Shown one piece after another: positions 1-10,900 of a DNA stretch of 64,000 nt (position 1 is the first letter of the stretch; every line of letters begins with the position of its first letter). Source of the DNA: Sipunculus nudus (Eukaryota; Annelida; Sipuncula; Golfingiida; Sipunculidae); assembly GCA_026874595.1 (NCBI GenBank), contig CM049306.1:108953142-109017141 (forward strand). The letters are read 5' to 3'. The notes beneath the pieces were generated by a model, which searched no databases, was not told the origin of the DNA, and worked only from the letters and a program-made list of their open reading frames with translations. The position numbers and the translations under genes were made by a program.

Positions 1-505
1 TGACGCCAAAGAAAAGGGAACATTAATCGATCATGACAGATTCCCCGGACCTGTGTTTAAAATGTTTCCTTGCGACACGGAATAAGCTCTGGAGATAACT
101 AATTATTATATCGATTCTTGTTTGAATCTATATGATCAACGTAAATACATCTAGTTATAAATGATCTAACTATAAACATTTATATTTACAGTTACAACTG
201 TCAGTTGAAGGCACACTTAAATTTAGATTTCAGTATTTACACTAGACAAATGCCCATGCAGATGCTGAAATATTTTTTTTCCATGGAACTGTTCTGATGA
301 AATTCTTTTTGGTAAATAAATTCTCTTGTCTGAAAAAAAATATGACCAAATGTCGTCTGCTTGCCTGGAACTCCGATACCGATCATTTACGGTCGTCCTG
401 TCCTCACATACTGTGAGATCATACGGCTAGCATGTGATTTCTTTTACTGTTAAGTGGACAAGCGTACACGAGCAAAACAAATTTATGCTTTATAAGCTAA
501 AAAAA
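1..505. other. No gene seen
   Basis: This is AT-rich sequence with short homopolymers and no conserved frame. Confidence 0.5.
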
Positions 506-905
506 CTAGGGACCCATATGGGTCTCGACGCTCAGCTGAATATGTTTATAATGATATTTTAAAAGAGATTTTTTTTAGAATTGAAAGTCCTGTGACCTTA
601 ACCAACGACTTAATGTAAAAAAAATCTTAGAACTTATTATACTTGAACTTGATGTATTTAGATTATTGTTACAATCTTTTAAAAATTGACCTTGACCTCT
701 GACCAGGTGACCTCAAAATCTACAAATTTCCTCATTTTGGGCAAGTAAGCCATGTGTGAAAGATGGAAAGTTTGGGATGAAAAGTTTGATTTACAGTGCA
801 TCCACAGGGTGATTACTATAGAGCATCCACTTGTGATCAATAAACAAACCAGGTTTTGAGACGCTAGATGCAATAACAGCTGAGAAACTGTGTCGATTTG
901 GTGTA
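506..905 (+). repeat. Dispersed repeat fragment with gggaccca...gctcagctg 5' end
   Basis: It begins ctagggacccatatgggtc followed by tcgacgctcagctg, the same start as the repeats at 24488, 48119 and 51849. It then contains ttgaccttgacctctgacc and tgcatccacag blocks shared with 25120-25700. It is therefore a mosaic of two dispersed families found again in this window. It has no coding capacity. Confidence 0.65.
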
Positions 906-1495
906 AAAAAATAAATTTCCTCAAGCCCTTAACGCCTATTTAAAAACCCATCATGCAGTATTTTTTCTAAGAAAATAAAATAACATATACGTGCTCTCTA
1001 ATGTTTTCGTGAAATATGTTGAACTCTGGCTTTACATGTTTGTAACAGTTGTACTGAATATTATTTTATGTTTTACTAAGCAAAAAATGTAAATATGGGT
1101 ACTTTTATGGACGGAGGATCTAGGAACCCTCTGTCCGTATTTAAAGGATATAGGATTCACCTGTTCTAATATACGGATATGACAAAAAGGTAAAGATTGA
1201 GAAGTTGTAAAAGCCATTAGCCTTTCTTCTTACATGTCATGATCGGGATTCTTAAGGGGTAGTGTTCTTAGATTCTACAACCATCGCTACATGACACAGG
1301 TACAACGAATAGCTGAATTATGCCGGGCTATATGGGTAGTCTGCAGGAGGTGATGGAGCTATGACGAAGAATTTTAAACTTAAGGACAACACAATTTGAC
1401 GACCGATGTTCCACGTTATAGTTCCTATATATAAATACATTTTAACTTTCCATATTCGATTTGCGAAATCCGGTTTAAATGCGTGCCAAAACACA

Positions 1496-1529
<34 letters not shown>

Positions 1530-1654
1530 GGCGACCAGGTACCAGGGTAATGCTTACGAGGAATGAACAAGTCAAAGTTTGATATGGACACGGAAATATG
1601 ACGTGGATACGTAGCGCAGAGGGCGGAATCATGTGTGAACAATTTGGGATGGCA
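906..1654. other. Intergenic; contains a (CA)n microsatellite
   Basis: No gene is visible. A dinucleotide CA run lies at about 1494-1527. The open frames around it are short and have low-complexity products. Confidence 0.5.
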
Positions 1655-3313
1655 AATTATAGCAGAATTGTACTTAATCTGTAGTAGGTACGTATGAAAT
1701 TATAGCAGAATTGTACTAGTGTCCGTAAATGTGGATCTGCAGTAGGTACGTATGAAATTATAGCAGAATTGTACTCGTGTCGTTAATGTGGATCTGCAGT
1801 AGGTACGTATGAAATTATAAAAGAATTGTACTCGTGTCCGTAAATGTGGATCTGCAGTAGGTACGTATGGAATTATGGAAGAATTGTTCTCATGTCCGTT
1901 AATGTGGATCTGCAGAAGTAGGTTTGAAATTATAGCAGAATTGTACTCGTATCCGGTAATGTGGATCAGCAGTAGATACGTATGGAATTATAGCAGAATT
2001 GTACTAGTGTCCGTAAATGTGGATCTGCAGTAGGTACGTATGGAATTATGGAAGAATTGTTCTCGTGTCCGTTAATGTGGATCTGCAGTAGGTAGGTTTG
2101 AAATTATAGCAGAACTGTACCCGTGTCCGTTAATGTAAATCTGCAGTTAATACGTATGGAACTTAGCAGATTTGTACTCGTGTCCGTTAATGTGGATCTG
2201 CAGTAGATACGTATGGAATTATAGCAGAATTGTACTAGTGTCCGTTAATGTTGATCTGCAGTAGGTAGATTTGAAATTATAGCAGAATTGTACTAGTGTC
2301 CATTAATGTGGATCTGCAGTAGGTACGTATGAAATTATAGCAGAATTGTACTCGTGTCCGTAAATGTGGATCTGCAGTAGGTACGTATGGAATTATGGAA
2401 GAATTGTACTCGTGTCCGTAAATGTGGATCTGCAGTAGGTAGGTATGAAATTAAAGCAGAATTGTACTCGTGTCCGTTAATGTGGATCTGCAGTTGATAC
2501 GTATGGAATTATAGCAGAATTGTACTCGTGTCCGTTAATGTGGATCTGCAGTAGGTAGGTATGAAATTATAGCTGAATCGTTCTCGTGTTCGTTAATGTG
2601 GATCTGCAGTAGATACGTATGGAATTATAGCAGGATTGTACTCGTGTCCGTTAATGTTGATCTGCAGTAGGTAGATTTGAAATTATAGCAGAATTGTACT
2701 AGTGTCCATTAATGTGGATCTGCAGTAGGTACGTATGAAATTATAGCAGAATTGTACTCGTGTCCGTTTATGTGGATCTGCAGTTGATACGTATGGAATT
2801 ATAGCAGAATTGTACTCGTGTCCGTAAATGTGGATCTGCTGTAGGTAGGCATGAAATTATAGCAGAATTGTACTCGTGTCCGTTAATGTGGATCTGCAGT
2901 TGATACGTATGGAATTATAGCAGAATTGTACTCGTGTCCGTAAATGTGGATCTGCTGTAGGTAGGCATGAAATTAAAGCAGAATTGTACTCGTGTCCGTT
3001 TATGTGGATCTGCAGTAGGTACGTATGGAATTATAGAAGAATTTTACTCGTGTCATTAATGTGGTTCTGCAGTAGGTGGGTATGACATTATAGAAGAATT
3101 GTACAAGTGTCCGTAAATGTGGATCTGCAGTAGGTACGTATGACATTATAGCAGAATTGTACTCGTGTCCGTTAATGTGGATCTGCAGTAGGTACGTATG
3201 ACATTATAGCAGAATTGTACTCGTGTCCGTAAATGTGGATCTGCAGTAGGTACGTATGCAATTATAGCAGAATTGTACTCATGTACGTAAATGTGGATCT
3301 GCAGTAGGCACGA
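1655..3313. repeat. 58-bp tandem satellite, about 28 copies
   Basis: The unit contains gtaggtacgtatg, aaattatagcagaattgtac and gtggatctgcag. The start-to-start spacing of gtaggta (for example 1684 to 1742) is 58 bp. A PstI site (ctgcag) occurs in most units. Variants (tcgtgt or tagtgt, gttaatg or gtaaatg, gaagaattgt) recur in blocks, suggesting expansion of multi-unit segments. It lacks open frames. Confidence 0.95.
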
Positions 3314-3669
3314 ATGATAAAACAATGATTATACATATCCTGCTGACCTGCCTTTTATCTTTACCTTAATATATGACAACACAGCTTTTGTCCATGCGGT
3401 TTTATGGGACAGATTGTCTACTTCTATTAGATTTTATACGCTATTTCTAATGATTTTGAAATAGTTGGCGGGAAACTGAACTTCAGGTGGATAATTGGTA
3501 CGCCAGTCAACAAGGCATTTTTATATATTAATTCTTGGAACTGGAAAATTCTCGTTAGAAGAGTGTTAATTTAATTTAAACAATGGTTTTACTTCCTTTT
3601 TGAAGTAAATACCATAAAGCCAGTATATTAGTGCAAATAAACGATGGGATCATACGTTCACTCGGTGAA
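3314..3669. other. No gene seen
   Basis: AT-rich unique-looking sequence between the satellite and a dispersed repeat. Confidence 0.45.
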
Positions 3670-3963
3670 TGATGGACATGATGGCTAGTAAAAATATAAA
3701 GAGTGAAAGTTTAAAACACACCATTTTGGCTGAACAACAGCTTTCATATAATTCGTTTCAAAACGGATCTATTCGAGATCACTCTTCTAGTATAGGTCAT
3801 GACCCCATTTTTTATAGGCTTCGTTCTTTCACCCATATTTATGCACATGTCACGTTTCGTAAAGATCCGTAAAATATTTTTCGAGTTATCTCGCCTGAAA
3901 GAAATCTCGCGGCGGCGCGACCGTGCCTAAACCATAGTTTCCCGTTTTTGTCTGGGGATACAA
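3670..3963 (+). repeat. 3' part of a dispersed TIR-type repeat (gtctggggata end)
   Basis: It aligns by eye with 26160-26372: ggtcatgaccccatttt, taggcttcgt, a cggcggcg block, accatagt and finally ttgtctggggata. It is a truncated copy of the element at 25009-26372. The small plus-strand open frame inside it is a by-product of the repeat. Confidence 0.75.
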
Positions 3964-4089
3964 CAATCCGCAATGTCCCTGATCTCGGACCAAACCAGAC
4001 TCTTCTTACTTACGGTTGAGGAAAGTCACTCTCAACGAGAAAGTCAATTTACGGATGGCCTGTCCAAGATGGTGGGTTTGACAATTCTC

Positions 4090-5185
4090 TTACTTACTTT
4101 GCTGAGGTTAAATGTTGCCATGAGAAATCATCCCATCCTTACTCGGTAGAACTTCAATGACAAGGCCATAGTTCCAATGTCCTCGGACCGAATTCTCTTC
4201 TCTGAGAATTACAATGTCACCTACCTGGATGTTCCTCATGCCTCCTTGCCACTTATTGCGACATTGTAAAGCATGGAGATATTCCTTTCTCCACCTCTGC
4301 CAAAATTTGTTGGCGTGAAATTAAACCTTTCGCCATCTCTTGCGTGCATGAACATCAGCTTGTACAAAATCACCTTGCAGAGGAGCCACAACTTAGGACT
4401 TAATGGTAAGAAGGTGGTTCGGTGTTAGAGGAGTTGGTGCCGTAGGATCAGTGATGGAATCAACTGTCATGTGTCTCCCATTGACTATTGCTCCTCGCAT
4501 TGCAGGGGATATGTTGTTTGGCAAGGGTGGTCTAAACGGTAAGGGCATGGAGAAATATCCATCATCTCCCTGACGTATCCTTTCCTGCGTCACCTTCATA
4601 AACTTCATGTCGTCCTGAGAGGTTAACTTATCATCTGACTGGCGTTCAGAGATATCAGATTCGGGGATCGTGGCGATGGACTTCATTGTCCCGAATGGAG
4701 GATCCTCCTTGACCGATGCTTTGAAAACAATCTCGACGTCGTTGCAATCATTTCCGGTCAAGAGACTATCGTAAAACATTTGCCTCACTGTGAGATAAGT
4801 TAGCCCAATTGCATCTCCGGAGTCGTCCGACAAACTTGCGTACCCTACGACACTCAATCCAAGATCTGTGCAAACGGCAAAGGGCTCATTTCCAACGCCT
4901 GTTATGTAATGACGCGGTGCTAATGCCTGAGGACAGTTGTAGCCAGTGAGAAGTCCAAACTCACAATTCAACAAAGGATGTATCTTTCAAGTGATATCTC
5001 TTGGGGGGGGGGGGGCACCTTTCTGCAACGTCCGGTGTGGGATGCAGTTTTCGTCCAATGGAATTTGATCCCTTGAATAGGTCGTTGGTAAAGGAATCAG
5101 AACATCCGAATCATATCCTCGTACAACCAGATCCGTGTATTTATGACAGCTGATGAGCATATCCGTGCTTGTCAACGTTGTGAGC
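4090..5185 (-). pseudogene. Decayed BEL/Pao retrotransposon pol with central deletion
   Basis: Reading the minus strand from 5185, it begins with a DUF1758/Peptidase_A17-linker-like segment (LISCHKYTDLVVRGYDSD, PLPTTYSRDQIP). A G/C homopolymer at 5003-5015 breaks the frame. From 4974 it resumes as LLTGYNCPQALAPRHYI, FAVCTDLGLSVVG and MPLPFRPPLPNN. It then jumps directly to NGRHMTVDSITDPTAP and PLTPNHLLTIKS, which belong to the DUF5641 domain beyond the integrase. From 4392 to about 4090 the DUF5641 reading continues (ARKRWRKV, FWQRWRKEYLHALQ, VGDIVILREEN) but with in-frame stops after TIKS and after WRKV. Reverse transcriptase, RNase H and the integrase core are therefore missing, and the copy is dead. 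Family assignment is from remembered motifs. Confidence 0.85.
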
Positions 5186-5200
5186 CGAAGTCAGGTACGC

Positions 5201-5868
5201 TCTTTACACAGCGCTTTACCTATAGGGCCACTACCTATATCGTAAGGCGCTGTTTGTTATGACCTCGTATCCTGAATTGCTACACCAGAGGGGAGCACTG
5301 TATTTTTGTCCAATCAGATGAGACCTTGTGCTGGAAGACAAAGCCAAGCTAGGAATAAACGGGGCCAATCATGTTTATTTCGTTTTGAGTGACAGCTCAT
5401 CGCCCCGCGTAACCGTCTGAACAGGCAACAGGCTCAGAGAGAATTACCCCTGACGTGGTTTGCTTAGGGCTTTGGGCACATAGGATGCTCGGCCAGTGAG
5501 ATGTAATTCAAACAACAAAGGCTGCATGCACACCTCGCTGGCTTGTTTCAGGTCTGCAGACAACAGATACATGGCTACGGTAACACAGTCGATTCGATAA
5601 TGCGAGAATGCAGAGGGAGCAATTTAAATTCGACCGGAAACTCATCAAGCGGCGCTTGAAGCGCAGCAATGGGCGGACCTAAGATGCCTGTCGAGTGTTT
5701 GTTTATTGGCATCTGATTGGCTGCTTGTCACATCATACGCACGTTTATTTCAGAGACAACGAACCGCCATCTGGTATCTAAATATATCATAAACGGTCAA
5801 AGATGGCAGCGTGAAAATCAGTTGCTTCTTTAGAAGCGCAAGATTTCCGCTGCCTCGGGAGCGTAAAG
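5201..5868. other. Unassigned sequence between BEL copies
   Basis: No open frame or recognisable domain is present. It is somewhat less AT-rich than its surroundings. It could be a remnant LTR or captured host sequence; I see no proof of either. Confidence 0.4.
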
Positions 5869-6016
5869 TCAGGTAGCTTCTTGATTTTCACTTCTTAGCC
5901 TGTCCACCACTTGGCTCAGGACAAAAGTAGTATCTTACCTAAAGACACCAGATAGACTTGATAGATGGTGGTCCCTTCACAGATACCAATGACATCTCCA
6001 ACCACCAGGCCATCCG
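5869..6016. repeat. Direct repeat R, copy 1
   Basis: About 148 bp starting gtcaggtagcttcttgattt and ending ccaggccatcc, repeated at 6209-6356 with only a few substitutions. Together with the flanking BEL fragment it makes a tandem duplication with a period of about 340 bp. The minus strand of copy 2 has an exon-like open stretch (KDGLVVGDVIGICEGTT, ending before a gtaagat donor), but I do not recognise it. Confidence 0.85.
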
Positions 6017-6027
6017 GGGGGGGGGGG

Positions 6028-6213
6028 GGGGCGGCACCTTTCTGCAACGTCCGGTGTGGGATGCAGTTTTCGTCCAATGGAATTTGATCCCTTGAATAGG
6101 TCGTTGGTAAAGGAATCCGAACATCCGAATCATATCCTCGTACAACCAGATCCGTGTATTTATGACAGCTGATGAGCATATCCGTGCTTGTCAACGTTGT
6201 GAGCCGAAGTCAG
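6028..6213 (-). pseudogene. Second copy of the BEL/Pao linker fragment
   Basis: This is nearly identical to 5012-5200 (LISCHKYTDLVVRGYDSDV again, with one Leu to Arg change) and also begins at a G homopolymer, here 16 G at 6016-6031. It carries only the short linker segment. It is a duplicated piece of the element at 4090-5185 and not an independent insertion. Confidence 0.8.
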
Positions 6214-6356
6214 GTAGCTTCTTGATTTTCACTTCTTAGCCTGTCCACCACTTGGCTCAGGACAAAAGTAGTATCTTACCTAAAGACACCCGATAGACTT
6301 CATAGATGGTGGTCCCTTCACAGATACCAATGACATCTCCAACGACCAGGCCATCC
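6209..6356. repeat. Direct repeat R, copy 2
   Basis: This is the second copy of the 148-bp repeat at 5869-6016. It directly abuts the end of the duplicated BEL fragment at 6213, so the order is BEL fragment, unrelated spacer, R, BEL fragment, R. Confidence 0.85.
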
Positions 6357-7559
6357 TTAGCCTTCTTAGCATGCATTCAAAGGCTGTAAACAGGAGCCGA
6401 GGTAAGATAAATTGAGGTAAGAATTATCTGATTTTCCTGACAGTACTGAACATTATGATAATTTGTATCCCAGCTGAGTAAACAATGATACTATGCGCAA
6501 TACATAGGGGTTGTTGCATTCTGAATACCGAGTATCGTGATATGAACCACTTTGACAAAGTTTTACAGGGTAAACTCTCTGTAACGCAAATAAGACAAAA
6601 CGACTAAAGAAGATTTGTCACGTTACAGGTCTTTAGCTACTCTTGGCATTGCATGGTTGGCATTGTTATCAATCGCTACAGTATACTGCGGTGAGTTTAC
6701 CTACAGGGCCTTGAAACATCTGTAACACTTTGTTTAAACCCGATGGTCAAATGTTATCTGTAAATAAACTATGTTTAAATAACATTTGAACATTGGGGTT
6801 TAAACAAGTATTACTGGAGATTTCATGGGCCTGAAGCTGCTCCAGATGGAAGATTGCAAGAAGACGGTGGGGAAGATGCAAAATCTCATTTTCTTTCCAA
6901 ACTTTTTGACATACAGGTCATTCAGCAGTAATTTTGGTCCAAATTCAGTCGAGACACCTGATTTAACCTCCTTGGTATTCATTATGTAGGGGTTATTTGG
7001 TGTCTTTATTCATGCTACATAAGAATAAGTGCCCAAACTTATTTGGACATATCTGTCCAACGAAACGTACGGTAAACTCTTACCGTACTGTACTCTAGCG
7101 CTTGATAACCATGCCAACTATGATCAAGACCTACATAAACTGTATCAAATTATAAAAACTCTCCCCCCCCCCTCATTTAGTCGGAACTGTCGGACATCTC
7201 TCTCCCTCTCTTAAAATCTGATTCATAACGTTACCTTCCTTAATTTTTAGTCACAATTGCCGCTAAAAGACTTACAAAAGACAACGAAAATCTATGTAAT
7301 ATATATAACAATATTACTTTATTGGATAACATCTACAAAATAGAACTCACAGACAGAACTCTACATGTAAGGCAGCATAAGCTTCTCTTTGTACACAGTC
7401 ATACTAGAACCCTGTGTTACATAAGTATATATAAGTACTGAAGAATCCTCTCTATTTCGGACCACCGTGACAGTCCTGTGAAGTGAACATGACATAGTTT
7501 TGTAACCTCTCTATTACAGGTAAGGTCACAGATCCCTATGTAGTCCATAACTGGAAGGT

Positions 7560-7562
<3 letters not shown>
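6357..7562. other. Intergenic; holds an inverted repeat and a C-tract
   Basis: I see no conserved frame. It contains the hairpin at 6731-6806 and ten C at 7163-7172. Confidence 0.45.
6731..6806. repeat. Imperfect inverted repeat (hairpin)
   Basis: The left arm tgtttaaacccgatgg then tcaaatgttat (6731-6757) is mirrored by ataacatttgaacat then tggggtttaaaca (6779-6806). The spacer is about 21 bp and there are few mismatches. Its function is unknown. Confidence 0.8.

Positions 7563-7563
<1 letters not shown>

Positions 7564-7631
<68 letters not shown>
7564..7631. repeat. (AT)n microsatellite
   Basis: About 68 bp of uninterrupted alternating AT. Confidence 0.97.
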
Positions 7632-7634
<3 letters not shown>

Positions 7635-7748
7635 TAAATTAAACCTCGGTTATATATTCACAACAATACACAGACTCGATCTTCTACATGTAGGTTCTGC
7701 TCAAAGTATCATAGAAAGTATCGCAACAATCACGGCACCCTCCACATT

Positions 7749-7972
7749 AATGTACACTCTCCTAGCGGAGGAACGTCCATGTACACTCTCCTAGCAGAGG
7801 GTACATCTAACTTCTCTTCTAGCTGATGGGACATCCATGTACACTCTCCTAGCAGAAGGTACATTCATGTACACTCCCCCAGCAGATGGTACATCCATGT
7901 ACACTCTCCTAGCAGAAGGTACATTCATGTACACTCCCCCAGCAGATGGTACATCCATATACACTCGCCAGC
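7749..7972. repeat. 30-bp minisatellite with a 60-bp higher-order period
   Basis: The units alternate between tgtacactctcctagcagaa and tgtacactcccccagcagat, each closed by ggtacat(c/t)ca. Because 30 is a multiple of three, both strands stay open (MYTLLAEGTF / MYTPPADGTS). I read this as a repeat and not as a protein. Confidence 0.9.
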
Positions 7973-10900
7973 TACTTTGTGCCTGTAACGACCTCACTCC
8001 ATCAGAGACAAGCACCATTCAACATGGTGTTATAATATTTAATAAATACATGTTAATGGAAAAAATCCCCCCAAACGTCTTCTTCACTCATACTCGCATT
8101 GTAAATGAACTAACGAATATGGTTCATGATGACTGTTTTCCTGTAGAAACAGGCATGGCTCATTTTGACTTTTTACGTTTGAGCATTTTGGGAACTTTCA
8201 ATTGTTTTCACAAATTTTTGTCTAAATAATAATTGACAGTTGCTCTTGAACAAGGACGTTTTTCTATCAAACAGAATTTAATTACCCATTAAAACATAAT
8301 GCACTCGTTTACATCCCATGTTCTAAACAGATGTTTCTGCAGATCTTCAGTTTCCACTGTGGATAGTGAAATAAATAATACTTTGTGATGGAAAAAAAAC
8401 TTGTTAACCATCAAATGATTAGCAAACCTCCAAGCAAAACAAATAATGTATTTTCCCCAGAGAAACTAATGTCAGGTTAACATGGAAATGAAACAACAAA
8501 GAACAAAATGGCATGAAGGGTGGCAAGACTGGCCAAATACTGATCATGCCATCACAATACATCAAACGACCAAAATCCAGTCAGATATTTGGTGCAAGCT
8601 GAACGAAATGCAAGTTATGAGATTCATAATGAGTGAAGTACTTTGCTCAGCAAAAGGTTTTGACGGGCCCTGTCTGACAGGTGCTGTCCATTAAAGATGC
8701 TGCATGGAGCCCGATGGCAAATGATGTCCATTCAAAACCGACATGAATGGCTAGAATTGTAGGACCAAGTACCCTTTAATACATTTATAACGTTTGACTG
8801 AATAAAGTCTAAGGTTGCCCCCGGAGTCTTAGTGTGCATTAGATTGTGTTACATTCCCATTATCCTTTTGGGAAATGCACAACTCGATACCATACGTGAA
8901 GTAGTTGTATAATTTACATTTTAATGTTAACAATAAGGCAAAAAAAATGTATGGTTCTCAGGCACCGCTTATGTCAATTTTAACCATCGCATCAAAAATG
9001 TTTTTTATTTGATTTTCCATAGAAACTTACCAATTTTGAGCTCCAGCAGCTCGGACATTTCTTTCAAGAAGATAACATAATTCAATTTTGATAGTGTTTT
9101 TACCTGTTAAGAAAAGAAAATTCTGATATTATCATGCTTTTCCCTGAACATATGACATTTTAATCAAAACATACAAAACAAAGGTAAACAAAAAATCCCC
9201 CACCCGCACTGATTTCTGAAAAAAGTGCCCGAGAACAATACCTTTTTTTTTTGGGGGGGGGGGGGGGGCCTTACACTGGATAAAGTGAAGACTGTTTGAA
9301 TGTAAGATCTCCAGCGAAGACTTATTTGTTACAGCCCCGTACAAATTTGTAATGTTGCCATCTTTCAAAATGCAATAACAACTTTTCAAGTCATTGAACG
9401 TGAGGCTAGGTCATAACAACAATACTGGGATATACTGTACCCCCTGTGGCTCCCTGTGGCTATTAAATGTAGCCTTTAAATCTTAGTGAGGTTCTCCATA
9501 TGTCAGATTGAAATGTCAAAATGATAGAACAAATGAATGTTTGTGTGTGACAAAATGATTTGACAGAGAAGACATGAGATCAACTTAAGAAGATCCTAAA
9601 ATCTTTATGTTTAAAACATTTACCAATATTACATTTATAACATCAAGGTATGCTCTCAAACTGTCACACACTCCCTTTGGTTCAAGTCTGTGTCACATTC
9701 ATCTAACTTCTGTGCAGCTTACACGAGTGCATAAGCAACCAGCCAGACCAAACCCGGACAGAGTAGGTCAAATGCATGACTGTTATAATTGTCTTAAATA
9801 GGAAAGCTGCTTTGGCACTTTATTTAGCACATTAAACAAATTAACCTGGAATCTATATGATCAAACTGTCCATTAGTTTGGTTGTTTGTTTATAAGTCAT
9901 ATGGGATTTCTGATTTTCACCTAAGTGGCCATGTGATAAGTGTGGGACCTTACCTTGATAAAACACAGGTAAGATAAGATATATGTTCCTAGTGACCATG
10001 GTATTATTTACTCCTCTGATGATAATTTGCTCCACAATGAATCTTTTGTTCTTTAATTCAATGAACTGCAGTCACAGATAATCTCATACATAATCCCAGC
10101 TGTCACCAACTAAAGAAAAGCATACTTTGAGTACTGAAAATGTTACCTCAGGGACAAGACAATTACACTGCCAGAATTCAAATACATATTTGTAAGCACA
10201 CAGTAATGACACAGATATTATAGATAAAGCAAAGTTTAGAAAAATAACATGAAAGTCTTAAACCAGTACTTAATGGTAAATGAGCTGAGTTAAACAGAAT
10301 TTACCTAAAACTCCAAGTAACTGAATAAAAGAGTCATAAACAAGAAATAGTCGGATTCATCATGTAATAATCTGTACCATTATGTAGTATTATTTATCCT
10401 CATGTAATAATTTGTATCATCATGTAATAATCTATACCATTATGTGATTATCCTATAATCTGTAGCACATGTTATAATCTGTATCACCATGTAATTATAA
10501 TAATGAATCAATTTGTATCAGGACTTGATAACCATTACCAACTCTATTACAGACTACTGATCTGGCCAACATAAATGTCAGACATTGTCCCAAAATGCCA
10601 GGGTGGTATGTATACAGTTACACTGCACAAACTATCAATGATAAATTAAATTTTACATAAAAGGAACATAAAAAAATGCCAGTTGTGCTGTATGTTAATT
10701 TACATCTCTGATCAGGCCAGTACAGAACTGTATCAGCATACTGGCATATGATAATGCAGAGTGGATTATCATACATTCATACAAAGGTATACCTGTCAGA
10801 AATGAATTCTATCTGTAGTTACATGAAAATGTAACATGTACTGAAAAGACTTATGCCTAAACCCCTGAAATATAAATCTTGGAGTAATTTTTCCCCAAAG

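Noticed and set aside
5201-5868. Possible LTR of the BEL/Pao element
   Set aside because: No matching second LTR, primer-binding site or TG...CA ends could be identified in the window.
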